DNA of 64,000 nucleotides, from positions 310,001 through 374,000 of the forward strand of contig NZ_CABPRU010000003.1 of NCBI RefSeq assembly GCF_902459705.1, in the 5' to 3' direction. The position numbers and the translations under genes were made by a program. Positions 44,660 to 53,203 of this stretch are shown here, one piece after another. The notes under the pieces were generated by a model. The model saw only the letters and a program-made list of their open reading frames with translations, had not been told where the DNA came from and did no database searches. The stretch comes from Pandoraea terrigena. Lineage in GTDB: Bacteria; Pseudomonadota; Gammaproteobacteria; Burkholderiales; Burkholderiaceae. How positions within the stretch are numbered: position 1 is the first letter of the stretch; each line of letters starts with the position of its first letter.

Positions 44660-45460
44660 ATGACCCAACGCCGACTCTCGTTCCTGCCCGCCTCGCTCGC
44701 TACCTATATGGCAACGCTCCTCGTGCCGGCGGCCATGCTCGCTGGCTGCGCCGCCCCGTCGGGCGGCGGCGCCAGCTCGTCGTCGGCGTCGCCCGGTGCA
44801 GCCGCAACCGCCCCCGCCGACATTCTCGGCACCTGGCAACTGATGCGGTGGGAAGGCATCGACGACTTGCCGAGCCTGCCGGAAAGCCGCGCCATCAACC
44901 TGACTTTCAACGACAAGGGGGCGTTCTCGGGCTCGGGGGGATGCAACCGGATCTTCGGTCAGTACACGGTGGGGCCGGCCAAGGGCCAGGTTAGCCTTCA
45001 GGCGCCGGCCACGACGCGCATGGCCTGCCCGGACTCGATGGCCTTCGAAGACCGCTACCTGCAGACGCTTCCGCGCATCACCCGTTTCGAACGCCGCGAC
45101 ACGCAGTTGATTTTGCGCGCCCCGAACGGCGAAACCCTGACCTATGCGTCGCAAACGCTCCTGGATCGTCCGGTTGCCGGCACCGCCGCCAAGACGGAAG
45201 ACCGTATTGTCGATGTCGATTCGCAAATGGCGGATTGCGTGGGCGTTGCCCCGCGAAAGTGCTTGCGCGTGCGCAACGCCGACGATTCTGGCAAAGCGCC
45301 GTGGGAGCTCTGGTACGCCCACATCGATGGCTTCACATGGAAGCCCGGCGTAGAATACCGCGTGAAAATCCATGGCGAACCCATCGCCAATCCGCCCGCC
45401 GACGCGTCGAGCATGCGCTGGACGCTGGTCGAAGTCATTCGCGAAACGCCTGCCCGATAA
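44660..45460 (+). CDS. META-domain (HslJ-type) lipoprotein with DUF4377
   Basis: A 266-residue envelope lipoprotein. The ATG at 44660 (MTQRRLSFLPASLATY) opens a signal peptide ending in the lipobox LAGC. After a Ser/Ala/Gly linker the META domain (about residues 50-165) shows GTWQLMRWEGIDDLP, FNDKGAFSGSGGCNRIFGQYTV and TTRMACPDSMAFEDRYLQTLP. The rest resembles DUF4377 (CLRVRNADDSGKAPWELWYAHIDGF). HslJ-like proteins are linked to heat and novobiocin tolerance in E. coli; no specific role is claimed here. It lies 9 bases before the TM2 gene. Confidence 0.82.
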   Translation: MTQRRLSFLPASLATYMATLLVPAAMLAGCAAPSGGGASSSSASPGAAATAPADILGTWQLMRWEGIDDLPSLPESRAINLTFNDKGAFSGSGGCNRIFGQYTVGPAKGQVSLQAPATTRMACPDSMAFEDRYLQTLPRITRFERRDTQLILRAPNGETLTYASQTLLDRPVAGTAAKTEDRIVDVDSQMADCVGVAPRKCLRVRNADDSGKAPWELWYAHIDGFTWKPGVEYRVKIHGEPIANPPADASSMRWTLVEVIRETPAR

Positions 45461-45469
45461 TTCTTCCCC

Positions 45470-45919
45470 ATGAACGCAGTCGCCTACAAATCCAAGACCC
45501 TGACCGCCGGCCTGGCAATGCTGTTCGGCACGCTGGGCCTGCATCGTTTCTATCTGTATGGTCTGCGCGACCGCTTCGGATGGGCCCACATCGTGGGGTC
45601 GGCCTGCGGCGTGGCAGGCTGGGCGCTGCTTGTCACGAGCGATTTGCACTCTCCCGCAGGATGGGGCCTGACGATTCTCGGCGGCATTTCGCTCTTCTCC
45701 GCATTCCTGACGGCGATCGTCTACGGACTTCGCCCCGACGAACGCTGGAATGCCCAGTTCAACGCCAGCGCCCAGCGCAAGTCGCGCTCGGGATGGATCG
45801 CCGTCATCATCGTCAGTGTGTCGCTGTTTGTCGGCGCGATGTTGTTGATGGTCGGTCTCGCCGTGGCGTTCCAGACCTATTTCGAAACGCACGACACGCC
45901 GAATCGCCTGTCGCAGTAA
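45470..45919 (+). CDS. TM2-domain membrane protein
   Basis: 149 residues. The N-terminal block (KTLTAGLAMLFGTLGLHRFYLYG, then GWAHIVGSACGVAGWALL) matches the TM2 domain pattern of two helices linked by a GxHRFYLG-type turn. Two more hydrophobic segments follow near residues 65-85 and 105-130. Function unknown. It is closely spaced between the META lipoprotein gene (9 bases) and the DUF2520 gene (9 bases), so the three are likely one operon. Confidence 0.78.
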   Translation: MNAVAYKSKTLTAGLAMLFGTLGLHRFYLYGLRDRFGWAHIVGSACGVAGWALLVTSDLHSPAGWGLTILGGISLFSAFLTAIVYGLRPDERWNAQFNASAQRKSRSGWIAVIIVSVSLFVGAMLLMVGLAVAFQTYFETHDTPNRLSQ

Positions 45920-45928
45920 CGCGCGAGC

Positions 45929-46864
45929 ATGACGACACTCTCCACCGCCACTGCCCCCCGGCCAACACTGGGCTTCATCGGTGCCGGCCGCGTCGCCTGC
46001 GCACTCGCGATCGCGGCGGCGCGTGCAGGGTATGACGTGACGGCGATCGCAAGCCGTCGCCTCGACGTGGCACAACGCGTCGCATCCGCCCTGCCAGCGT
46101 GCGAGGCCCTGCCGATCGACCGCCCGGAGGACATGAACGCCATCTTCTCGCGCGCGGACCTTGTCTTCCTGAGCGTTCCCGACGACGCCATCGCCACGTG
46201 CGCCGCGCATCTGTCCCCGCGCGCCGGTCAGGCACTGGTGCATTGCAGCGGCGCGTCCGAGGTCGACCTGCTCGCGGCCGCCCGCCACCAAGGTGCGCAA
46301 ATTGGCGGCTTCCATCCGCTGTTTCTTTTTGCCGGCCTTGATGACGACGCGATACGCCTCTCGGGCAGCGCCATCACCATCGAAGCGGACGCACCGCTGA
46401 ACGATACGCTCCACGGTCTTGCCACGGCCATGGGTTGCCGTGCCCTGTCGATTCCGGCGGGCGAACGGATGCGCTATCACGCCGGCGCCAACTACGCTGC
46501 CAGTTTTCTGTTGTGCCTGCTCGATGAAGCCACCCAGCTCTGGCAAGCCATCGGCATGCCCGAAGCCGATGCCCAAGAAGCCATGTGGCCGCTGGTCATG
46601 GGTACCCTCAACGCGGCCCGCGAGCGCGGACTTGCCGGCGCGCTTGCCGGCCCGGTGTCGCGGGGCGACGCAGGCATCGTCACCCGCCACACGGAAGCGC
46701 TTGCCTCGATGGGCGGCAATCACGCGACGCTGTATTCGCTCCTGACGCTTCGGGCGATTCACCTCGCCCGTCAACGCCCGAACGCCGATCGTGCCGCACT
46801 CGACGCCATCGCGCGTGCCATCGCCCCGTATTTGCCGCCATTCGCCCCAGAACGCGACGCATAA
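45929..46864 (+). CDS. Rossmann-like domain and DUF2520 protein
   Basis: 311 residues. The N-terminal NAD(P)-type fold has GFIGAGRVACALAIAAARAGYDVTAIASRR with a GxGxxA-like loop, then DLVFLSVPDDAIATCA and ALVHCSGASEVDLL. The helical C-terminal half (from GGFHPLFLF on) is the DUF2520 region, resembling the dimerisation domains of 6-phosphogluconate and ketopantoate-type dehydrogenases. Substrate unknown. The stop is followed by the SOS-controlled radical SAM gene after about 200 bases. Confidence 0.82.
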   Translation: MTTLSTATAPRPTLGFIGAGRVACALAIAAARAGYDVTAIASRRLDVAQRVASALPACEALPIDRPEDMNAIFSRADLVFLSVPDDAIATCAAHLSPRAGQALVHCSGASEVDLLAAARHQGAQIGGFHPLFLFAGLDDDAIRLSGSAITIEADAPLNDTLHGLATAMGCRALSIPAGERMRYHAGANYAASFLLCLLDEATQLWQAIGMPEADAQEAMWPLVMGTLNAARERGLAGALAGPVSRGDAGIVTRHTEALASMGGNHATLYSLLTLRAIHLARQRPNADRAALDAIARAIAPYLPPFAPERDA

Positions 46865-46975
46865 GGCCATCCAGCGTCCCCCGCCCGTCCCTCCGCTCAG
46901 CGCTGCCCTCCCGGGCCAACTCGCCGTGCTCGTCCATCCGATCCTCATCATGCGGGTCATGCGCGTCACCTCGAA

Positions 46976-46995
46976 TACTGTACAAAAAAACAGTA
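46976..46995. promoter_or_regulatory. LexA (SOS) box of the radical SAM gene
   Basis: TACTGTACAAAAAAACAGTA fits the full 20-base SOS consensus, with matching outer bases on both sides and CTG-N10-CAG at 46978-46993. It overlaps the -10 element TATAAT (46994-46999), where bound LexA would block RNA polymerase. The site is 67-86 bases before the start codon of the radical SAM gene. Confidence 0.9.
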
Positions 46996-46999
46996 TAAT
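46994..46999 (+). promoter_or_regulatory. -10 element of the radical SAM gene
   Basis: A perfect TATAAT, overlapping the right edge of the LexA box. A weak -35 (TCGAAT, 46971-46976) lies 17 bases upstream. The start codon is 63 bases downstream. Confidence 0.7.
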
Positions 47000-47061
47000 G
47001 ACTAGCATTCCTCGCGAACGCCCTGCCTTCGCATCCCGGACTGCCATCTAGGAGACGAGCC

Positions 47062-48210
47062 ATGGCTTCCTCATTCGCGCCGCCCCCGTCACGCAAGGGC
47101 CGAGGCGCTACCGGCAATCTCGAATCGCGCTTTTCAGCATTCCGCCGCGAAAGCGACGAGACCCGGCATGAATCGGACGCAGCCCAAGAATGTGAGGTCA
47201 AGTTCGTCACGCAAGTCGCGCTGGAGCACGCGCGGACGATCATCTCGCGCAATCAATCGGCAGACATCCCCTTCGACCGTTCGATCAACCCTTATCGGGG
47301 ATGCGAGCACGGCTGCGCGTATTGTTTTGCGCGTCCCACGCACGCCTATCTCGGTCTGTCTCCGGGGCTCGACTTCGAAACCCGCCTTTACGCAAAGCAC
47401 AACGCCGCCGAGCGCCTCGACGCCGAGTTGCGCAAGCGCGGTTATCAGCCTGCGCTGCTGGCACTCGGCGCAAACACCGACCCGTACCAGCCCATCGAAC
47501 GCGAATACGGCATCACCCGAAGCGTGCTGGAAGTGCTCGAGCGTTTCGGCCATCCCGTCGGCATCACGACGAAATCCGCGCTGGTCACGCGCGACATCGA
47601 CATCCTGTCGCGGATGGCACAGCGCGGTCTGGCCCGCGTATTCATCTCGGTGGGAACACTCGATGCCGACATCGCCCGCAAGATGGAGCCGCGCGCCAAT
47701 ACGCCCGCGCGTCGTATCGACGCGATTCGCAAGCTCACCGATGCGGGCATCCCGACCGGGGTGATCGTGGCGCCCATCGTGCCCGCGCTCACCGATTTCG
47801 ACATCGAACGGGTGTTGGCGACAGCGGCACAAGCCGGCGCAACGTACGCGGCTTATGTGATGCTGCGACTGCCGCGCGAAGTTCACGACATTTTCGTCAC
47901 GTGGCTCGAAGCGCATTACCCGATGCGGGCACGCCACGTCATGAGCCTGATCGAGCAGGTGCGCGACGGCAAACACAACAGTTCCGAATTTGGTACGCGC
48001 ATGCGCGGCACTGGTCTGCACGCGGAATTGATCCGTCAGCGCTTTCATCTGGCGGCCCGCAAGTTGGGGCTCAATCAGGCGAGACCGCCGTTGCGGAACG
48101 ATCAGTTCAAAGTCCCCGCGCCTTCCCCCCCGGCTGACACTGCCAACGGACGGCGCCCCCCCTCCCCACGTCCGGCTGACACCGCCGACCCGCAGATGCC
48201 CCTCTTTTAA
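47062..48210 (+). CDS. PA0069-type radical SAM protein, SOS-controlled
   Basis: A 382-residue radical SAM protein of the PA0069/Rv2578c family, distantly related to spore photoproduct lyase. The iron-sulfur cysteines are in NPYRGCEHGCAYCFARP (CxxxCxxC, residues 81-88). Later motifs are LALGANTDPYQPIE, TRDIDIL and RVFISVGTLD. The role is unknown, but a LexA box upstream and the resemblance to a DNA-repair enzyme suggest damage response. I recall that the Pseudomonas homologue is listed in its LexA regulon; that should be checked. The C-terminal tail is Pro-rich (ADTANGRRPP and similar) and ends in PQMPLF. AGGAG precedes the ATG. Confidence 0.88.
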   Translation: MASSFAPPPSRKGRGATGNLESRFSAFRRESDETRHESDAAQECEVKFVTQVALEHARTIISRNQSADIPFDRSINPYRGCEHGCAYCFARPTHAYLGLSPGLDFETRLYAKHNAAERLDAELRKRGYQPALLALGANTDPYQPIEREYGITRSVLEVLERFGHPVGITTKSALVTRDIDILSRMAQRGLARVFISVGTLDADIARKMEPRANTPARRIDAIRKLTDAGIPTGVIVAPIVPALTDFDIERVLATAAQAGATYAAYVMLRLPREVHDIFVTWLEAHYPMRARHVMSLIEQVRDGKHNSSEFGTRMRGTGLHAELIRQRFHLAARKLGLNQARPPLRNDQFKVPAPSPPADTANGRRPPSPRPADTADPQMPLF

Positions 48211-48276
48211 GACGGCTTCCCGACCCAAACGCGCCTTGCGTTCTCCTGCGTGCTTTGACGCCATCCGGCGCCCCAC

Positions 48277-48765
48277 TCATTCGTCGACGTGGATGGTGAG
48301 CGTCTCCTTGATCTCCTCCATCACGACATAGCTCTTCGACTGCACGGCACCGGGCAGTTGCAGCAGGATGTCGCCAAGCAGCTTCCGGTATTCGGACATC
48401 TCTCGAATGCGCGCCTTGATCAGGTAATCGAAGTCGCCCGAGATGAGATGGCACTCCATCACCTCCGGAATCCGCAGCACTTCCCGCCGGAACTGATCGA
48501 ACATGTTGCCGGACTTGTGATCGAGCGTGATCTCGACGAACACCAGCAACGAGGCGCCAAGCGCGGCCGGATTCACTCGCGCGTAGTAGCCCATGATCAC
48601 GCCGTCGCGCTCCATGCGCTTCACGCGTTCGATACACGGCGTGATCGACAGCCCCACCTGCTCGGCGAGGTCTTTCATGGACATCCGCCCGTCTTGCTGA
48701 AGGAGGGCGAGGATGCGCCGGTCAAGCCGATCCAGCGTCCGGATCGATTGCTGCTGGACTCTCAT
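48277..48765 (-). CDS. Lrp/AsnC-family transcriptional regulator
   Basis: A 162-residue regulator with an N-terminal helix-turn-helix ([42 protein letters not shown]) and a C-terminal RAM domain (residues about 80-160, [17 protein letters not shown] and [11 protein letters not shown]). Such proteins form octamers that sense amino acids. It is divergent from dadA, so control of D-alanine and alanine catabolism is the natural guess, as in dadR/lrp systems. A 13-base inverted repeat lies 9 bases ahead of its start codon. Confidence 0.93.
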   Translation of the reverse strand: MRVQQQSIRTLDRLDRRILALLQQDGRMSMKDLAEQVGLSITPCIERVKRMERDGVIMGYYARVNPAALGASLLVFVEITLDHKSGNMFDQFRREVLRIPEVMECHLISGDFDYLIKARIREMSEYRKLLGDILLQLPGAVQSKSYVVMEEIKETLTIHVDE

Positions 48766-48773
48766 TATTTATT

Positions 48774-48786
48774 CCTGAATTTCAGG
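48774..48786. promoter_or_regulatory. Operator-like inverted repeat ahead of the Lrp-type gene
   Basis: CCTGAA-T-TTCAGG is a perfect inverted repeat in the AT-rich lrp/dadA gap. A second, imperfect AT-rich repeat lies at about 48811-48840, nearer dadA. These could be Lrp-type sites with autoregulation; this is inferred from position. Confidence 0.45.
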
Positions 48787-48870
48787 CTATATACATTAAC
48801 TAAACCTACCAATCAGATAATAGTATGCCAATTATTACTGGATAACCATGGTTTTACAGGAGTCAACGCA

Positions 48871-50157
48871 ATGAAGGTCATCGTTCTCGGTAGCGGCGTC
48901 ATTGGCGTCACCAGCGCCTATTACCTGGCGAAGGCCGGGCACGACGTCACGGTGCTCGATCGTCAGGCCGGTCCTGCGCTCGAGACCAGCTTCGGCAACG
49001 CCGGCCAGATTTCGCCGGGCTACGCCTCGCCGTGGGCAGCACCGGGCATTCCGACGAAGGCCATCAAGTGGTTGTTCCAGAAGCACGCCCCGCTCGCCAT
49101 CCGTCCGGACGGCACGCTCACGCAACTCAAGTGGCTCTACCAGATGCTGCGCAATTGCACGCCCGAGCGTTATGCGGTCAACAAGGAACGCATGGTGCGG
49201 ATCGCCGAGTACAGCCGCGATTGCTTCCGTGCGTTGCGTGCCGAGACCGGCATTCCTTATGAGGGCCGTCAGGCGGGTACGCTGCAACTGTTCCGTACCG
49301 AGGAGCAACTGGCGAACGCCGCGCGCGACATGGCGGTGCTTGAAGAGGCCGGCGTGCCATTCGAGTTGCTCGACAGTCACGCACTCGCCAGCGCAGAGCC
49401 AGCATTGGCGGCCGTCTCGCACAAGCTCACTGGCGGCTTGCGCCTGCCGAACGATGAAACCGGCGACTGCCAATTGTTCACTACGCACCTGGCGGCGATG
49501 GCCGAGGCGCTCGGCGTGAAATTCCGCTATGACATGCCGATCGACGGGCTGAACGTCGCCGGTGACAGGATCGACGGCGTGGTCTGCGCAGGTACGGTGC
49601 AGCGCGCCGACGCCTACGTGGTCGCGCTCGGGTCGTACACCACGCCGTTCCTGCGCGGCATCGTCGACATCCCCGTGTATCCGCTCAAGGGCTATTCGAT
49701 TACGGTACCCATCGTCGACGCCTCGCGCGCGCCGGTGTCGACCGTGCTCGACGAGACCTACAAGATTGCCGTCACCCGTTTCGACGACCGCATTCGCGTC
49801 GGCGGGATGGCCGAAGTCGTCGGCTACGACAAGACACTCAACCCGGCACGCCGCGCCACGCTGGAAATGGTCGTGAACGATCTGTATCCAGGCGCCGGCA
49901 ATACGGCCGAGGCCTCGTTCTGGACGGGGCTGCGCCCGATGACCCCCGACGGCACGCCGATTGTCGGCGCCACCGCCCTGCGCAATCTGTTCCTGAACAC
50001 GGGACATGGCACGCTGGGCTGGACGATGTCGTGCGGTTCAGGCCAATTGCTGGCAGACCTGATGTCCGGACGGCGGCCGGCGATTCTGGCCGACGACCTG
50101 TCAGTGGCACGCTACGGCCGCGCGCCCGACGCGCAGGCCCAACCGGCCTTCGCCTGA
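48871..50157 (+). CDS. dadA: D-amino acid dehydrogenase small subunit
   Basis: A membrane-associated FAD enzyme that oxidises D-alanine and other D-amino acids to keto acids, passing electrons to quinone. The ATG at 48871 ([23 protein letters not shown]) follows AGGAG. The dinucleotide motif GSGVIG is at residues 7-12. Other family blocks are [27 protein letters not shown] and, at the end, [21 protein letters not shown]. 428 residues, as in E. coli. It is divergent from an Lrp-type regulator and followed by ald behind a terminator-like hairpin. Confidence 0.95.
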   Translation: MKVIVLGSGVIGVTSAYYLAKAGHDVTVLDRQAGPALETSFGNAGQISPGYASPWAAPGIPTKAIKWLFQKHAPLAIRPDGTLTQLKWLYQMLRNCTPERYAVNKERMVRIAEYSRDCFRALRAETGIPYEGRQAGTLQLFRTEEQLANAARDMAVLEEAGVPFELLDSHALASAEPALAAVSHKLTGGLRLPNDETGDCQLFTTHLAAMAEALGVKFRYDMPIDGLNVAGDRIDGVVCAGTVQRADAYVVALGSYTTPFLRGIVDIPVYPLKGYSITVPIVDASRAPVSTVLDETYKIAVTRFDDRIRVGGMAEVVGYDKTLNPARRATLEMVVNDLYPGAGNTAEASFWTGLRPMTPDGTPIVGATALRNLFLNTGHGTLGWTMSCGSGQLLADLMSGRRPAILADDLSVARYGRAPDAQAQPAFA

Positions 50158-50165
50158 TCATCCAG

Positions 50166-50188
50166 ACGGCACCTTCGGGTGCCGTTTT
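50166..50188 (+). terminator. Hairpin with T-run between dadA and ald
   Basis: ACGGCACC (50166-50173) pairs with GGTGCCGT (50178-50185) over a TTCG loop and is followed by TTT. It probably ends or weakens dadA transcripts before ald, which begins 75 bases later, so ald may have a promoter of its own or rely on read-through. Confidence 0.75.
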
Positions 50189-50262
50189 GATTGGCGCCGC
50201 CGCAACCTTGGCACGCGCTGTCGTCACTTTTGGCTGTCACATCACAAAAAAGGAGACGCATC

Positions 50263-51396
50263 ATGAAAATCGGTGTACCGAAGGAGATCAAGAACAACGA
50301 ATACCGCGTCGGCATGACGCCTGCCGCCGTACGCGAAGTCGTCGCGCGCGGGCACGAAGTGTGGATCGAAACCCAGGCCGGTTGCGGCATCGGCATGGAC
50401 GACACCATCTACGCCGCCGCCGGCGCCCGCATTGCCGCCACCGCGATCGACGTGTTCGACCGCGCAGAGCTGATCGTCAAGGTCAAGGAGCCCCAGGCCG
50501 TCGAACGCGCCCGGCTCCAGCCCCACCACACGCTCTTCACGTATCTCCATCTCGCGCCCGATCCCGACCAGACCCATGACCTGCTCAAGAGCGGCGCCAC
50601 GTGCATTGCGTACGAGACGGTGACATCCGTGAATGGCGGGCTACCGTTGCTCGCGCCCATGTCCGAGGTGGCCGGACGCATGTCGATCCAGGCCGGCGCT
50701 ACCGCACTGGAAAAGACGCATGGCGGGCTGGGGTTGCTGCTCTCCGGCGTGCCAGGGGTGGAAGCGGGCAAGGTCGTGATCCTGGGGGGCGGCGTCGTAG
50801 GTACCAATGCCGCGACGGTGGCCGTCGGCATCGGCGCGCAGGTGACGGTCATCGACAAATCGGTCGACGCGCTGCGCCGCATCAGTGCACAGTTCGGTGG
50901 TCGCGTCCAGACGGTCTACTCGACGCAGCATGCCATCGAAACGCATCTGCGTGACGCCGATCTCGTCATCGGCGGCGTCCTCATTCCGGGGGCGGCCGCA
51001 CCGAAGCTCATCACGCGCGCAATGCTCGGTCTCATGCGCAAGGGCGCCGTCATCGTCGACGTCGCGATCGATCAGGGCGGTTGTTGCGAGACGTCTCACG
51101 CGACGACGCATGCCGACCCGGTCTACGTCGTCGAAGGGGTGGTGCACTATTGCGTCGCCAATATGCCGGGCGGCGTGCCGCGCACCTCGACGTTCGCGCT
51201 CAACAACGTGACGTTGCCGTTCATTCTGCAATTGGCCGATCACGGACCGGTCGCGGCCATGCGTGCCGATCCGCACCTGCTTGCGGGACTCAACGTGGCA
51301 CGCGGCAGGGTGACCAACCGTGGCGTTGCCGACGCACTTGGCCTGGCCTATCACGATCCGCACGCCGTGCTGGCGGACTTACCGGCCGCAGCATAG
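50263..51396 (+). CDS. ald: Alanine dehydrogenase
   Basis: It converts L-alanine to pyruvate and ammonia with NAD. 377 residues from the ATG at 50263, preceded by AAGGAG. Hallmarks are MKIGVPKEIKNNEYRVGMTP, the catalytic Lys in VKVKEPQ, the His in YLHLAPD, and the NAD site VILGGGVVGTNAA. The later VDVAIDQGGCCETSHATTH is typical. It sits where a dadX racemase gene is more usual after dadA. With dadA it could channel both alanine enantiomers to pyruvate. Confidence 0.95.
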   Translation: MKIGVPKEIKNNEYRVGMTPAAVREVVARGHEVWIETQAGCGIGMDDTIYAAAGARIAATAIDVFDRAELIVKVKEPQAVERARLQPHHTLFTYLHLAPDPDQTHDLLKSGATCIAYETVTSVNGGLPLLAPMSEVAGRMSIQAGATALEKTHGGLGLLLSGVPGVEAGKVVILGGGVVGTNAATVAVGIGAQVTVIDKSVDALRRISAQFGGRVQTVYSTQHAIETHLRDADLVIGGVLIPGAAAPKLITRAMLGLMRKGAVIVDVAIDQGGCCETSHATTHADPVYVVEGVVHYCVANMPGGVPRTSTFALNNVTLPFILQLADHGPVAAMRADPHLLAGLNVARGRVTNRGVADALGLAYHDPHAVLADLPAAA

Positions 51397-51669
51397 GCGT
51401 GACGGCGTTGGTCCGCTGAAGCGTTGACGCGGTGCCTGGGGTCGTCCAACCCGGCGTCGCGTCAGTGTCACTCCGGCGCTCCCGCGTCCCCTGACGCATG
51501 ACGCGCTGGCCGCGGGCCCGCGCCACGCCTCGCGCTTTGGACATGGGCACACTCCCTTCGTTATACTTGCCCCATCTCGACGGCGCCCGCCGGTCAAACC
51601 CGGTACCCAGGCAAGCGTTATCGCGCGGCATCCTGCCTGCCCCGAGCCGTCCCTGTCCATGAGCAAGTG

Positions 51670-52365
51670 ATGAACGCCGACCCGCAAGAACTCAATAAAT
51701 TCAGTGAATTGGCCCACCGCTGGTGGGATCCGCACAGCGAATTCAAGCCGCTGCACGAGATCAACCCGTTGCGCCTCGACTGGATCGAGCAACATGTGCC
51801 GCTCCAGGGCAAGCGCGTGCTCGATATCGGGTGCGGCGGCGGCATTCTCTCCGAATCGATGGCGCGCCAGGGCGCACACGTCAAGGGGATCGACCTGTCG
51901 AAAAAAGCGCTCGGCGTGGCTGATCTGCATAGCCTCGAAGTTGGCCTGTCCATCGACTACGAAGAGATTTCCGCCGAGGCGCTCGCCGCACGCGATGCGG
52001 GAACGTATGACGTGGTGACCTGCATGGAGATGCTGGAACATGTACCGTCGCCGGCATCCGTGGTGGCGGCCTGTGCAACGCTCGTCAAACCGGGCGGTCA
52101 TGTGTTCTTCTCGACGCTTAACCGCAATCCGAAGGCCTGGCTGCTGGCCGTGGTCGGCGCCGAATACGTGTTGCGCATGCTGCCGCGCGGTACGCACGAT
52201 TACGCCAAGTTCATCCGTCCGTCGGAACTCGCGTCGTTCGCCCGCGCCAGCGGCCTGACGGTGCGCGATCTGCGAGGCATGACCTACAACCCGCTGAGTC
52301 AGCATTACGCGATCAACCGGGACACCGACGTCAACTACATGATCGCGTGCACCCGCGATGCCTGA
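51670..52365 (+). CDS. ubiG: Ubiquinone biosynthesis O-methyltransferase
   Basis: UbiG catalyses two O-methylations in ubiquinone synthesis. 231 residues from the ATG at 51670 (a GTG three bases earlier is possible). It shows [29 protein letters not shown], the AdoMet motif [27 protein letters not shown] and, near the end, [21 protein letters not shown], all canonical. The gph start lies inside its last codons (8-base overlap), so they are coupled. Confidence 0.96.
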   Translation: MNADPQELNKFSELAHRWWDPHSEFKPLHEINPLRLDWIEQHVPLQGKRVLDIGCGGGILSESMARQGAHVKGIDLSKKALGVADLHSLEVGLSIDYEEISAEALAARDAGTYDVVTCMEMLEHVPSPASVVAACATLVKPGGHVFFSTLNRNPKAWLLAVVGAEYVLRMLPRGTHDYAKFIRPSELASFARASGLTVRDLRGMTYNPLSQHYAINRDTDVNYMIACTRDA

Positions 52366-53092
52366 TATGTTCGAGCCCCCCGCCCGAGACCTCGCAACGC
52401 CTTTCGGCACTGCGGCGCAATTGCTGAACGGCAACGTTCGCGCCGTCCTGTTCGACCTGGACGGCACGCTGGCCGACACAGCGCTCGATCTTGTCGCCGC
52501 CGTCAACAAGGTACGAACCGACCGCGGCCTGCCGCCAGGACCCTATGAGACGCTGCGCCTGCAAGCGTCGCACGGCGCTCGCGGGCTGATCGGCAGCGCC
52601 TTCGGCGTCGCCCCCGAGGATGCGGCGTTCCCCGCCCTGCGCGACGCGTTCCTCGCCAATTACGAAGCCGCCCTGTGCGTGCAGAGTCGCCTGTTCGAGG
52701 GGATTCCCGCGCTGCTCGAGGCCTTGGCGGCCCGTGGCATGCCGTGGGGCATCGTGACCAACAAGGCGACCCGCCTGACGCATCCGCTCGTGAAGTTGCT
52801 CGGGCTCGCCGACAGCGCCGCGTGCGTGGTGTCGGGTGACACAACGCCGCACAGCAAGCCGCACCCCGCGCCCCTGCTGTATGCCGCCGAGCGCATCGGC
52901 ATCGCCCCCGGACATATCGTGTACGTCGGCGACGACCTGCGCGACATCCAGGCCGGCAAGGCGGCAGGAATGGCAACGGTTGCCGCGGCCTATGGGTATT
53001 GCGGCGACGCGCAGGCCCCTGTCGAGTGGCAGGCGGACGCCGTCGTCGAACACGCGGGGGCGATCGCCCCGCTGGTGATGTCACCGGCCTGA
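52358..53092 (+). CDS. gph: Phosphoglycolate phosphatase, HAD family
   Basis: A HAD phosphatase that removes 2-phosphoglycolate formed in DNA repair. 244 residues. The nucleophile motif is in [16 protein letters not shown], motif II in [11 protein letters not shown], and the acidic motif in [16 protein letters not shown]. The start at 52358 is within ubiG; an ATG 9 bases later is an alternative. Context with ubiG is the Burkholderia/Pseudomonas arrangement. Confidence 0.92.
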   Translation: MPDMFEPPARDLATPFGTAAQLLNGNVRAVLFDLDGTLADTALDLVAAVNKVRTDRGLPPGPYETLRLQASHGARGLIGSAFGVAPEDAAFPALRDAFLANYEAALCVQSRLFEGIPALLEALAARGMPWGIVTNKATRLTHPLVKLLGLADSAACVVSGDTTPHSKPHPAPLLYAAERIGIAPGHIVYVGDDLRDIQAGKAAGMATVAAAYGYCGDAQAPVEWQADAVVEHAGAIAPLVMSPA

Positions 53093-53203
53093 ACGGCCGG
53101 GTCATTGCCTCCCGGGACGGGGCCGCCGCGGCCACTCCCGGGTCTGTCCCGCCGCGCAACAGTGGCGCGGCGCGTGCTTCACTGGCGACTTACGGGAGAC
53201 CGC

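Noticed and set aside
44642-47047. 801-codon minus-strand open frame
   Set aside because: It covers the META lipoprotein, TM2 and DUF2520 genes on the opposite strand; those have signal peptides and domains, this has none.
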